From Melastoma dodecandrum (taxonomy: Eukaryota > Streptophyta > Magnoliopsida > Myrtales > Melastomataceae): 64,000 nt of DNA. The DNA is taken from contig JARUPY010000290.1 of the NCBI GenBank assembly GCA_029817715.1, positions 2,666,001 to 2,730,000 on the forward strand. The letters run 5' to 3'. Of this stretch, positions 49,428-61,876 are shown piece after piece. Every line of letters starts with the position of its first letter. The first letter of the stretch is position 1. Below the pieces are notes generated by a model. The model ran no database searches, was not told the origin of the DNA, and saw only the letters and a program-made list of their open reading frames with translations. Made by a program: the position numbers and the translations under genes.

Positions 49428-50215
49428 ATGAAGGGCGACAGATTGCGCACGAGTCTCAACTGCGGGTTTAGTATCCCATTCATCGGATTCGGCACGTACT
49501 CCAACCCCTACGACGGGAGTGTCACGGAAACTGCCATCCTCAATGCTCTCAAGGTGAGAAACAGAAAACGTCGGGCTTGCTCGACGGGATGGTTGACAAG
49601 AAAACGTTGACAAGATATCTTTGAAAGATCTCCCAGTAGTGCCAAATTGTAAGAAGAGATCATGGGATCCGGGGTTGCTTGGTTGATCAGTTTTTGATTA
49701 ACGTGCGTCGACTTAGGTGGAAATGCATCCTATGTGGAGGCAGAAGAAGCTCCGGGAGGCGTGCACGGAGAACAAGATCCACATGAGCGAATATACGTCC
49801 CTGGGAGGCCCGGGGAACGCGTGGGGTACAACGGCCGTCATGGAACACCCTACCATCAGGACAATCGCCCTCAGACACAACGTCACTCCTGCTCAGGCAC
49901 GTACGCCGATTGTTCTCGCTTTTATGCCTCAAGCCAGCCGATCGATTAAGAATGCCACAATCATAAGTTATCGTTTTGCTTCATTAGGTTGCTCTGCAGT
50001 GGGGGGTATCCGTGGGGGCCAGTGTGATTGTGAAGAGCTTCAATGAGAAGGGGATGGAAGAGAACTTTGCGGCCCTCAACTTCAAACTCGAGTATCGAGA
50101 CATGCTGGAGATCGACACGATCGAAGAACGCAAGGTTATTAGGGCGGGGATCTACGTCGACAGAGCGACGGGTCCATACAAGACGCTGGAAGAACTTTGG
50201 GACAATGAAATATGA
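49428..50215 (+). pseudogene. aldo-keto reductase remnant, copy 2
   Basis: Counterpart of 30398-31185, with exons 49428-49553, 49717-about 49899 and 49988-50215. A few amino-acid differences exist in exons 1-2 (His to Tyr in TYSNP[H/Y]DG; V to M and A to E in KIH[V/M]S[A/E]YTS), while exon 3 is identical. It keeps the ancestral PAQ end of exon 2. Like copy 1 it lacks the catalytic middle exons. Confidence 0.82.
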
Positions 50216-50924
50216 GTAATCAATGTTCAATCACATGGGGCATCACACCGAGAAGACATGGTGACGATCACGCAACAAACATATAAAAGATTCAATTGAG
50301 GGCCGTTGTAAGGTCGAGCGTCCACCATAAGTTTATCATCTCAATGTGAATATACATTTTATTGATGAAGGAGGTAACGATGAGTGTCGCTGAACCTGAG
50401 AACTTATACAATTATGGCAACTGCGATACAACAATTGGAATACGAGTTGAGGCACCACACCAACTCGTCTGCGCATGTTGCCTTTTTCTCTACTTATATC
50501 ACCAAACAATAATTAACATAAAAGTACACGTGGACGATGACAACACTCTTGTATATATACCATAAAAGCAACATTTTAATTTTCAATTCCTACTCGAGTT
50601 GAATACTATCATAACTTTACAAAAAGTGAAAAATTTGAGTCTTACTCCATCTCGACAAATTAATCGGTCTTGATAAATTTATCTGGATAGTAACTCTTAT
50701 AAGTATCTTACGATAGCTTCATTAGCCCAAAATGACATCTTTTATATTTAAATTGTACGTTTTCTTTCCCGAAAAGTATTCATTACGTTTTTGTTAAGAC
50801 TTAAATTGTTTTCTTAAATGTTTTTAATTCAATTTTACATGATTATGATTGGTAGTAATTTTATTTTCCAAAATAAAAAGAAGCCACCTATAAACAATTC
50901 TAATAAATAAATTTCGCAAGCACA

Positions 50925-51368
50925 AGTGACACCTCCTAACTTAGCGAAAACCCGCAGTTATTATGCGCAAGAACATGTCCGCGGCAAAAGTGGGTATCCA
51001 GAACACCTTCGACCTTGATACAAGCGGAAGCATACATGACTGCAATGCCCATAGCAAATTTGATGAGATCGATATCCTCAATATAATGAATAACATTTAC
51101 CGCATCACGTTATTACACTCGGTCTGAATACCGCTGGTTTGATAGCAAACAGTAGGAAATGTGGGCTGGATAGTTATGCAGTAGCACAAAGGGGACAAGG
51201 AAGGTAAGGACAAAGCAAAGCACAATTTGCCTTATGAAAACTGTTGTTTAGATATTATCCTCACATTTTATCCTTGTCTAATAAATAGGACGACAAAGAC
51301 AACCATGCGAATGCGCTAATGAAGAACACTTCAAAGGCGAGCCAATTCATATGACTATTCCGTTTTAA
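50925..51368 (+). repeat. R repeat, R1 in duplication copy 2
   Basis: Counterpart of 31895-32338, shifted by 19030, almost unchanged. Confidence 0.85.
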
Positions 51369-51614
51369 CAGGTTGGTCTAACAACATGGCCACAAAAGTA
51401 CCAATTCTTCGTTGAGCCTAACAACGGGTTTTAGGGTTTGGGTTTGCTGATCGGGTGTCTGTATCAGTGTCTTTGCATCGATTCTTATGGGATGGGTGAG
51501 TTTCCCTACTGCTTGGTTTGTAATGGGTTGGGTTTCTTCTTCTTCTTCTACTTTTGCTTTGTTACTTTTGATTAGGTTGTTTTTGTCTGGGCGTGATGGG
51601 AGTTGGGTGCAAGT

Positions 51615-51932
51615 GATGTTCCTCCATCGCCCATGTTGACTGAACCAAGTTTGACGCCCCCCACATGAGTGCCACCTTCTCCACCACAGCTGCAGGCACT
51701 GTTGCTCTCACAGCTACCGCCTTCACTGCCCCAGTTGCTCCCGTTGTCTCCTTTTTCATTGCTTCCATGCTCGGAATCGCCCTGGCTATGGGTAAGTGGA
51801 GTGACGATTATTTTGCTCGTTACAGCGGGATTGTCATATGGTGGCTGTGGAGGAAAAAAAATAGGCGGAGGGGCACGCGGCAGCGGCAGACCGAGCATTC
51901 ATATGAACGTAACGGTTAATATGGACGATTAG
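51615..51932 (+). pseudogene. Pro-rich/transmembrane family, copy B' (duplicate of B)
   Basis: Identical in translation to copy B, including the internal TGA and the shifted WWLWRKK frame. Confidence 0.5.
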
Positions 51933-52127
51933 GGCTTTCGTTTATGCGATAGGAACAATATTATTAATCTATAAAATTATCAGCGGGAGTTCATTCCTCA
52001 TACATTTTTTAATTTGTAATTTTCTTTCGTGTCCCCACCGTAATAACATGACAGCGCACCCTCACCTAACTCTAGGGAGGGAAGGTTAAATTTCGGCGGA
52101 CTCCTATAAAAAATAATTTTTAACAAA

Positions 52128-52174
<47 letters not shown>

Positions 52175-53231
52175 ATGCATAGTTATGTACGAATAATTGA
52201 CGTTTGATTAAATATATAAGGATGATCAAGTTGACAACAATGTTCAACTTGTGTTTTGATTGGATTAACAGAGTTCGGGAAGGAATTGATTCTGCGAGGG
52301 GTAGGGTGGCTGAGGGGCGGAGTAGATGGATCTGGCTTTTGTTTTTTTCTTTGCAGAAACATTCGCGGAGTAGAAATTGGAAAGAGGGGAGGGAAAAGGC
52401 GGGACAACTTTCCTTCACTTCACTGTGTTAGAAATTAAGAATGGGAAGGAAATAATTAAAATAAAACATAAAAAATAAAAAAAAGCATTTAAAATTTACG
52501 TATAAGAGGGGGGAATGGGGCACAGAGTTCGAGGCAGACTCGGACTCGGGCCAAGCTAAAAATGTTTTGACCAGGATCGGACCCGGGCTACATTATTCGA
52601 GCCCTATCAGGCTCGAGCCCGGGGCTGGCGGCCCGAGTCCGGGCCCGAGCCTAAAAACATGTTATTTAGGTCCGAAATTGCACTTGCGCATTCATGTGCC
52701 TCGTGGGAAAGAGCCGAATGCTCCCTCTTCATAACCTGCAATCCGAGCCACCCGAATCTTCCTTCTGAATTGATTTGTCTCCTACACAACGTCACTTTGG
52801 TGATTGCTCACTCACTCGGCTACTTTCTATTCACTTAAATGATGGATGGGATTCATTTTCCAACTCATAAACATTATGGATATCTTTGGGAAACCTTCCT
52901 CCGCAAGCAAAAATGGGGGATACCCCTGATCACTCATCACAAGTGTTGAGAAGAACACAGTGTGTATCGGATAAAAGACTATTATATAAGTTGTTTGTAT
53001 AAGTGTTGTTTTCTTTAATTAAGTCCAGGACCCCCCAGTCGCCAAGGGCTCTTTTCCTTAGCCCCTCCCTTGGGTTGCAACCCTCCCCAAACCACTTCAT
53101 TCATGGTATTTAGGAGCACCCACCAATCACCACCCATACTCTACGTACACCGTCTTACACAGTAGTCCCGGAATCCCCCATCATCACCCACGCTTCCTTT
53201 TTTTATCCCACCCCCTCTTAGGTCGGCAGGG

Positions 53232-53495
53232 ATGGATGCTTTGTCCTATGAAAGCAGCAACGGCTGCGAGTCCGAGTGGACCCTCTACTTCGATCACTCC
53301 TCTAGCAAAGATGCCGCCGCCACGAAGGTCAAGGACGGCGGGGATCTGAAGAAGCCCAAGTTTGGAGTAAAAGGGTTCGATGACGAGGAGGAGGATCTGC
53401 CGATGGTCTCCGACGCGTCCTCCAGCCCTCCGATCCACAATGAGGATGCCGGCACCACAGACGAGGCGCCCTGGAGATCATCGTCCATTGTAACC
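53232..53495 (+). CDS. SOB FIVE-LIKE (SOFL) protein, first exon, copy 2
   Basis: Exact amino-acid copy of the exon at 34193-34456, with the same GTGAGT donor. Small indels in the following intron (near 53656) distinguish the copies. That the exon is unchanged while neighbouring non-coding DNA differs slightly is compatible with constraint but the sample is small. Confidence 0.75.
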
Positions 53496-54554
53496 GTGAG
53501 TTTCTTCGTCTATGCAGTTGAGAATAGTTTTCCCTTCCACCTTTTTCCTCTTGTTCGATTTTCCTTTTACAGAATCATTGTGGTTTGTCTGGAAGATCTG
53601 CTGGGTTCCTCGCCCTCTATCCCCTTCTGTCTCTTTTCCCCTCTCCTCTGTCGATGTATCCCACGCTCTGTCCAGCGCCTCAGGAGCCTCCACTCGATCT
53701 CCGTCGTGATGGAGTTCTTCCACTGGTATCTTATTTTTTTTTTTAATCTTTTGTGCTTCAAATTAAATTTTCTTACAATTACCCATTATGTTGAGTATTT
53801 GATTTCATTTTAAAAAAAAACTTTAATCCATTTGTTTGGAAATATTAAAATATTAATGTAAAATTTCGTTCGTTGTTTTTTTTAAAGTAGAATATGTACA
53901 GTTATATTTCAAAGATAGAATTCTAGCTAAAAAATTTTCAAAAACAACCTTTTCAATAAATCGAGAAATCTTTTCTACGCTTTGTTTTGCATTTTGGTTT
54001 TTTATCATTTTTCCCTCATTTTAATTGAATAGGTTTTACAAGTGCAAAGGCGTGTGTCCTTTGATGCCAAGGTATGCGTCCTTAGGGCGTCCTCCAGTGT
54101 CAAGGGGGATGTCCTTTGGGCGTCCTTCGGTGCCAAGTGAGCTTTGGGCTGTGCCTCGCCTCCAGTTTTGCATCATTTTAATTTCGTAACATTTCTCCAA
54201 AAATGAAGATTTCAATATTTTTAGTCTCAGCGATTAATATACACGACTCTTATACCATTGTTTTACACATGTACACAACTCTCAACCGCAATATCTGACG
54301 ACAACATTTGCAAATACCATTTTTTACTAATCGATTACACGAACCCATTAACTCAAAGTCCATTGGCCGACAAAGCTAAACCCAAGCCAAACTGACATAG
54401 TCACACGCGAAGAACAAGTCACAACTGGATCCGTGGATCTCAATAACCTAATTCTCCCTGTTCATTAGACATTCGTGCATCTTGGCTTAACCTACATTAA
54501 AAGTAAAATCAGAATCGTTTTCAATGATTCGCTTAATCTAAGGGTGCGACAGTC

Positions 54555-54999
54555 AGTGACACCTCCTAACTTAGCGAAAACCCACAGTTATTATGCGCAA
54601 GAACACGTCCGCGGCATAAGTGGGTGTATCCGGAACACCTTCGACCTTGATACAAGTGGAAGCATACAGGACTGCAATGTCGATAGCAACTTTGATGAGA
54701 TCGATATCCTCATATAATAAATAACATTTACGGCATCACGTTATTACACTCGGTCTGAATTTTGCTAGTTTGATAGCAAACGGTAGGAAATGTGGGCAGC
54801 GTTGTTATGCTAGAAGCTCAAAGGGGACGAGGAAGGAAAGAACAAAGCAAAGCACAGTTTGCCTTATAAAAACTGTTGTTTAGATATTATCCTCACATTT
54901 GGTCCTTTTCTAATAAATAGGATGACAAAGACGACCATGCGAATGAGCCAATGAAGAACACTTCAAAGGTGAGCCAATTCATATGACTATTCAGTTTTA
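54555..54999 (+). repeat. R repeat, R2 in duplication copy 2
   Basis: Counterpart of 35515-35960. One base of an A run near 54869 differs. Confidence 0.85.
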
Positions 55000-56732
55000 C
55001 ATAATTATAATGATTAGAAATTATTGGTTGAAAAGAGAATATTCAACTACAACATTCTAAATTATCACTTCTTAACGTTGTTGATACAATGTCCCACAAA
55101 ATGAGCGAATTAATATAAGGGCACCTTCGTTAGATAACCGTGGTGTTGTCGTAGCTTAGGTAACAATCCTTCAGTGACACTTCTGCGGTTTGGGAAAACC
55201 CACAGACGTGCATGCAGACGAGTGTTGTAGTCCTCCATCGGGAGGATTCCGTGCGCAACCCTACCCATGCACGTACCTGTGGACAGTGAGGTGGTAGTTG
55301 AAAAACAGAGCCAAAAGGATGCCGTGCACAACCCTACCCATGCATGTACCTGTGGACAGTGAGGTGGTAGTTGAAAAACAGAGCCAAAACCTGTAGTTTA
55401 AACGTTGTCCTGGTCGTTATCTAATTAATAGGACGAGTTAGACAAGGATGTTTGTCCTTGTCGTTACTGACATAATCTCCCATGCTTTGGACTTAACTTG
55501 GTTTCTATAACTACCAGAAAAAAAGTTATGGCTTCACCATGGAAATGGAATTAATGCATGAACAACTTTTGGGAAGAGGGGAAGTTGGGTTCGGGTCTTT
55601 CCATCACGATCTGGTGAGGCGGCCGGTTTCCATCACCGCGCAGAAGGGAGTCCCCGAATGAAGTCAGTGAAACGATATCGTGATGGATAAATGTGTACAA
55701 CGTTTCGTAATGTACTTACCATTCATTCAATTCTTTGGGGGCTGAAGGTGGTACACTGTTCGTTGCATCGATTCGTCCAGTTGTACGAGGCACCGTCACG
55801 TTGGGTTCACTAACAAATTTGTTATTTTTCTATAAAATATTTTGCCTTCGTATAATTTAATTTTATCAAAATAAGAATATCGTGATAAAATATTTTGTTA
55901 TTAAGTTTGTAGGAATTTTCTAATCCTATTAAGTATATAGTTACAAATTTGTTTTCATTACCAAAAAAAGTGATTATGGCGACAAATCAAATTGTCGACA
56001 ATTATATCAATTTATTTATTTAATAGTTAGTTATATATTCTGAACATATGAGTATTGTTACAGAGAATATTATCAACATGTTCATCATTATTATATGATT
56101 TTTTATATGATAATTAAGTATATATTTTTCAAAAGATATGGTTGATTGTTAAGAAAGATTAAATTATTGGCAAAACTATCTCATCAATCACTAAATTAAT
56201 ATATATTCTGATAAAATATTAACTTCAAAAGTATTTCGTTACGAAATTTTTTTCACTTAAAAAAATTAATATATAAAACTATCTCATCCATCACTAAAGT
56301 GATTAATCATGTTAAAAAATCTTTCATTTAAATTCTAATATTAGTCTTGTTGCAATTGTAAAAGATTTTCCTTAACTATCACCCGCAGCTTTAAAATCAA
56401 AGATTATTTGAAATGGATAAAAAAACTAATTTTTTATAAATAGAATATATTTCGATAAGAAGTAAATATATTTTTTAATAAAAGCACACACAATACTCTA
56501 TATAAAATACATTTATAAAGTTATTATATTTTACATAAAAGCGATAACATTTTTAGTAATTTTTATTATAGAAAAATAGGTAAAATTTAAAAACATAATT
56601 TAAATTTAAACATAAATTTTGTAATAAGAAGAATAACTAATTATTATAAGTTATAATTTTCTCGAAAAACTGAGGCTTTTTTGAGCTATTTGTCATAGTA
56701 TATAGGGACAAGTTTTTATCCATCTTAGGATA

Positions 56733-56849
56733 TGGTGTTTGTGGAAGACGAGGAAACGGGCAAACGAGCGTGCGGCAGCGGACCGACCAGCAGCAAAGTG
56801 GGCCGCCACAAACGTTCAGATGAACGTTATCGTTAACAGGGACCATTAG
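56733..56849 (+). pseudogene. Pro-rich/transmembrane family, copy C' (tail only)
   Basis: Duplicate of C with a few replacements (GKW to AKW; final Asp-Asp changed to Asp-His). Confidence 0.5.
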
Positions 56850-57189
56850 ATTAGGGTGCAACTCTCTCCTTCCGTTGGAAAAGAAAGGACAGACGAAGGA
56901 ATAAATGTCGGCAGCAGGTCTTTTCCCAAAGTACGAAACGCTTCTGTGGAGGATCATGGAAGACCCCAACATTACTTGGCTTTCCAAGTCTCGCCTACTC
57001 TACTCAAACGAGGCCACGGACGACCACAATTCGTCGTGAAGGGACATCAGCACCTATCCAATGTTCTCTGAAGAAGGGGGAGAGCATTCACTACTTGAGC
57101 GTGACCCTCCAAGCGCCCCAACTATAAATGTTGAGAGCCTCAACCCATTTAAACAAAACGAAATCTTCCCACATCCTTGATTTACGTTC

Positions 57190-57564
57190 ATGATGATTTC
57201 TTCGTTGAATGCAGGCAGAGTGATTCTCACCCTTAGTGTAACCGAGGCTACAACAAGTTACTCGCCACCTCCCCCGCCCCTGTGGGACACAACAGTTCTG
57301 CCGCCACCGCCCAGCTTGCTGCCGCCTCCACCACCTCAGCAGCCCTCGCCGACCCTGCTGCCTCCACCTTCAATCCAGCCACCACCATTGTCACCGTTAC
57401 CCAACCCACAGCCCCCACCATCGCCTCCAATCTAGTCTTGGTTAGGCCCGCTTCTGTTTTTAATCCCTGCAGTCTGTTTGTCTGCAATGTGGTGGATGTG
57501 GAAAAAGAAAGTAGAGGCGGAGCGTGCGGCAAACGTTCGATTGAACATCAACTTGGACGATTAG
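57190..57564 (+). pseudogene. Pro-rich/transmembrane family, copy D'
   Basis: Duplicate of D with the same internal TAG (57433-57435). It differs by an 18-bp deletion in the proline repeat and a 15-bp deletion in the basic tail, both multiples of three, so the overall frame is kept to the final TAG (57562-57564). Confidence 0.5.
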
Positions 57565-58170
57565 ACATGGGTTTAGTTGCTTAGGGAATAGTTATGTTCG
57601 TTCTTGTGTCTTACATGTCTTTTTAATAGTGGAATTTCTGGAAGCTTAGACTACACTTTTAAGGGAGCACCAACCGCACAAAACTCACATGCTTTGCATC
57701 AGCCTAAGGAATTTATTTTACTTGCTTCATTTGGACGATCACGAGATGAACTGATTGTAATTTGGGCTTTTATGACCTCCCACTATTCACTATATAACTC
57801 ATGACCCCCTGATAGGGAAGGGTATTACACAACGGAGGAGAAATACGGTGTTGTATCAGTTGTGTAGAACAGTGGTATCAGAGTTGTGTACAACATGTAG
57901 TAAAAGAGCTATGTACGAACTCTATAGCAAATTCCAAGTAATCATTATTAGAAAACAATAATTAATTTTTTCAAGAATCCTAGGCAGACACGTGAATCCA
58001 GTTATTTAGGAATTCCTAATTATACGGGCTCATACCGGCCCACTTTAAATCATTAGGCCTAATGTACAATACAAAATATTATTGAACATGCCTTAAAACA
58101 TTAATAGCATTTAAATATTACGCTCCGGTCGACATTCCTATGTCATTAAAAGTAAAAATATCATGGGAGT

Positions 58171-58497
58171 CTAATCGTCCCTGTTCACTATCACGTTCAC
58201 TTGAACGTTTGTGGCTGGTCGCCCCGCTCCTGCGCGATTCACTGTTACCCGCTCCTCCGCTTCTTTCTTCTTCTTCCACATCCACCATATAATAAACAAA
58301 GTAATTATAAATGCAATAAACTTTAGCGGGCCTAACCATGGCTAGGTTGATAGCGATGGTGGAGGTAGTGAGAAGGGTAACGGATGCATTGATGGAAGTG
58401 AGAAAGATGGTGGCGACAAAGGGGATGGAGGCGTCAGCTGAGGTGGAGGAGGCGACAGCAATCTGGGGGGCGGCAGCAAGGTGGGAAGTGAAAAATC
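58171..58497 (-). pseudogene. Pro-rich/transmembrane family, copy E'
   Basis: Duplicate of E with the same stop before PWLGPL and the same tail; scattered substitutions only. Confidence 0.5.
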
Positions 58498-58862
58498 TGG
58501 CGTAGCGAACCTGGGCGGGGCGAGGAGGAGGAGAGAAAGAGTGTGGTATCAGTTGTGTACAACAGTGGTATCAGAGTTGAGTACAACAGTAGTATCAGAG
58601 CTAGGTAGGAACTCTTTAGCAAATTTCAAATAGATATTAGTACAAAAGAACAATGAATTTTCTCATGAATCCCAACCAGACACGTGAGTCCAGTTATTTT
58701 GGAATTCATAGTTATATGGGCTCTTAGTGACTCACTTTAAATCATTGGGCCTAATGTACAATAGAAAATATTATTGAACGTACCTTAAAACATCAGTAGC
58801 ATTTAAAGATTACGCTCCGGTGAACATTCTTATGCCATTGAAAGTAAAAATATTACGGGAGT

Positions 58863-59285
58863 CTAATCGTCCCTGTTCACCATCACGTTCACTTGAACGT
58901 TTGTGGCTGGTCGCCCCGCTGCTGCGCGATCCATTGTTGCCCGCTCCTCCGCTTCGTTCTTCTTCTTCCACATCCACCATATAATAAACAAAGTGATTAT
59001 AAATGCAATAAACTTTAGCGGGCCTAACCATGGCGAGGTTGATGGCGATGGTGGAGGCAGTGGGAAGGGTAATGGAGGCATTGGTGGAAGTGGGAATGAT
59101 GGTGGCGGCAAAGGGGACGGAGGCGTCGGCTGAGGAGGAGGAGGCGGCAGTAAGCTGGGGGCGACAACAAGGTAGGAGGCGGCGGCAGCAAGGTTGGCGG
59201 TGAAAAATCTAGCGTAGCCAACCCGGGCGAGGCGAGGAGGCGAAGAGATCGCCGAAGGCACAAATACAAAAATGATGAAAAACAG
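58863..59285 (-). CDS. Pro-rich single-pass membrane protein, copy F'
   Basis: Duplicate of F, 132 codons open from the GTG at 59261 to TAG 58863-58865. Its translation differs at one residue (SHL to SYL). Same lack of an ATG start as F. Confidence 0.5.
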   Translation of the reverse strand: MFFIIFVFVPSAISSPPRLARVGYARFFTANLAAAASYLVVAPSLLPPPPPQPTPPSPLPPPSFPLPPMPPLPFPLPPPSPSTSPWLGPLKFIAFIITLFIIWWMWKKKNEAEERATMDRAAAGRPATNVQVNVMVNRDD

Positions 59286-61876
59286 TCATCCTGCATTCAC
59301 CAAAAAAACATTACTCAATTGCCATGAAACCTAGCACTTTGTCATCTAATGAATGAAAATGAAGCGACATGAAAAAGGTAAATCTCAATCGGGATAAAAG
59401 CATTGGACCAATGTACTCCTTCCTCCCCTACACCCACCACAATGCAAACTCCAACTGCATTTAGGAGGTAGGGTACCACCAGCTGACGTTAGTGAAGTGA
59501 TGTCCTCCCATTTATGTAGCTGTCATATGAATTAATTAACTTTGACCTTCCCCACTCAAACCTGTCCTAAGTCAATTCCGAGAATTCTTGGAATTTGTTT
59601 GTTTTCAATCCTAAAACATTTCGTGCCACATAGCTGAAGGAAGTTTTAAAAATTTTTGTACGTTCCATTGGGTTTGGAGAGAGTTGTCATGATCATCCAT
59701 GACAACGCGTGCAAGTAACATTTTTTCTTAAAGAACCCATCGACATGTAACTATTTGGACTTTTTATGACCTACTACTATTCACTATATGACTCCTGAGC
59801 CCCTGATAGGGAAGGGTTGCACGTGGTGAAGTGTACGTGGGCTCTGTGGTTGCAGGTATTTTTATTAACATCTCCTTTGTGGGAAAGTTAATAACCCTGG
59901 TCTTTCATTTAGTTGATAATTTGAATTGGGGTTTGTGGTCCGGCCAATCGACACATGACGTTGTAGAAACCGAGGAAAGGGGGGTCGAAATTTTCATTAT
60001 TCCCACAGCTTAATCCTCCCTCGATCAAACAATCAGTTTAACTGCCCTTACAAATTTAAAATATATTCATTAATCACACCCCAAACCCAACATGGGTGTC
60101 CCTTCGGTTGATGCTAGAGAATTGATGTCTACAATACACATGCACTACAAAGCTGCTCGCAAGCCCCCGATCACGTTTTCTCGTGGCACCTCGACCCAAC
60201 CACGATTATTAGGCCCAGTCCAATGTCCAATACTGAGGTCATTTCCCTTGCCTTGTTCATTTTTAACATCATATTTTCCAATGAGGCATGTACATATTAT
60301 TATAAGAAAGCGACGTAAAATGGTTTCGTTAACCAGATCGTTGACGAAACTAGGGGGATCAATTCGCAAAATACGTGTAAGAACTTATTCAACGCTCTTT
60401 ATTGTTTGAGTTTTGGGGTTACCACTTAAAACTTGGGGGTAGGGTTTGTAGTTAAGCTGGCGCGGTGGTGCCAACAAATATTTAAGGGAAGCTGCTTTTT
60501 AGAAATGATATATAACTTTATTAATTAGATTTCTGGTTTAGAAGAGCAAATGTTGTCCGAGCCCTCTCCTTGCGTGAGTAAACATCGAGGCCCAAACCCA
60601 GACCCGTGAAGAGACTGATGAAGAAGAAGAAGAACGAGGAGAGTGAAAATGAGAGTGAAAGAATGGGGGTGTGACTTATCTCCTGGGGAGGGGGAGGTGG
60701 CCTCGTGTCGCCGCGCTCGTGCATTAAACCCCAGGACGCAGCAGGCGGACAGACGACGACGTAGCCCTCCATCAAAACTTCTTTTACTCCCTCCCTAGCT
60801 GAGTCCCAGTCCCCCTTCCTTCCCGTCTTTGTTCCTGAAAATTCATCGCGAAATCTTTCGTAAAAAATACCAGTAATTTATTTATTTAAAGTGACAGCAA
60901 CAAAAACCTTTGTTCCCCTAATCGAACTTTTTATATCATATTTAATTTTTTATTTCCTTTTTTCTTTTTAATTTGGTTGACGTATAGTTATTTAGTTACT
61001 TTTTTTGTTTCGTTTTATTCAAAATTCTTTTGTGGGAATTATTTCAAAAAATTGGCAATGATTACCATTTAATTTGATTAGTAGGTGAAAGTTTCAGAGA
61101 GTTTCCTCATTACTACAATAAATTTTTATAAATTTGTATATATCTCTTATTAATCAAATTAATTTTTATTAAATACATCATTCTCTAATTGTAACGAGAC
61201 ATAAATGTAGGAAAATTAAACAATTAATTTTATGGTGCTACCAAAGGGTAGGTTTGAGGTTTGCCAATGATCTACAGGCATATTAGAAATTATATAACTA
61301 ACAATGGCTGGGCGATAGTAAATTTTTCTAAATTTGTTGATATTTTTTTACTTTCTCATTGCATGAGATTAATTATACTCATAAATTAAAATTCAAATCC
61401 AAACATAACTTAAATGTGAATAATGATTAATTATAATTCAAATATCGATATTCTCATTCTCTAACCAACTATAAAGCAAGTAAACATGGATTGCTCTTCT
61501 CGCCCAACAGGGAAAATGGACGGATAAATTAGGTAGAGTATGTTGGTCCCTAAAATCTTTAACTATTTATTTGTTGTAGGGGTATTATATTGTAGTGGAT
61601 TACTGGAGAAATTCATCTAATCACTTGGATTGATCCAATAATACGACTGTCATAATAAGACTGTCACGGACAACTAAAGAAAGAAACTGAAGCTGACATC
61701 TAGTCAGATAAAGAAAGAAAGAGTTGTACAAAGACAGAAGCTTCGACCACCAGAACAGAACAACGCGAGAGTTGCTCAAGGTCGGAAATAAAGCAGCGGA
61801 AAATATAAGGATAAAATTTTTCTAAAAGGATATCCGAATCCTTTTAGATAAGATAAGAGAAAGTAGAATACTAAAA

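Larger units (their letters stand above)
49245..61634 (+). repeat. segmental duplication, copy 2 (lacks 3.9 kb)
   Basis: Direct copy of 30215-41123 (as 49245-60130) followed seamlessly by the counterpart of 45033-46535 (60131-61634). It contains second copies of the aldo-keto reductase remnant, SOB FIVE-LIKE, R repeats and family members B to F. It ends at GGATTGAT, after which unrelated element sequence begins. Confidence 0.97.
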
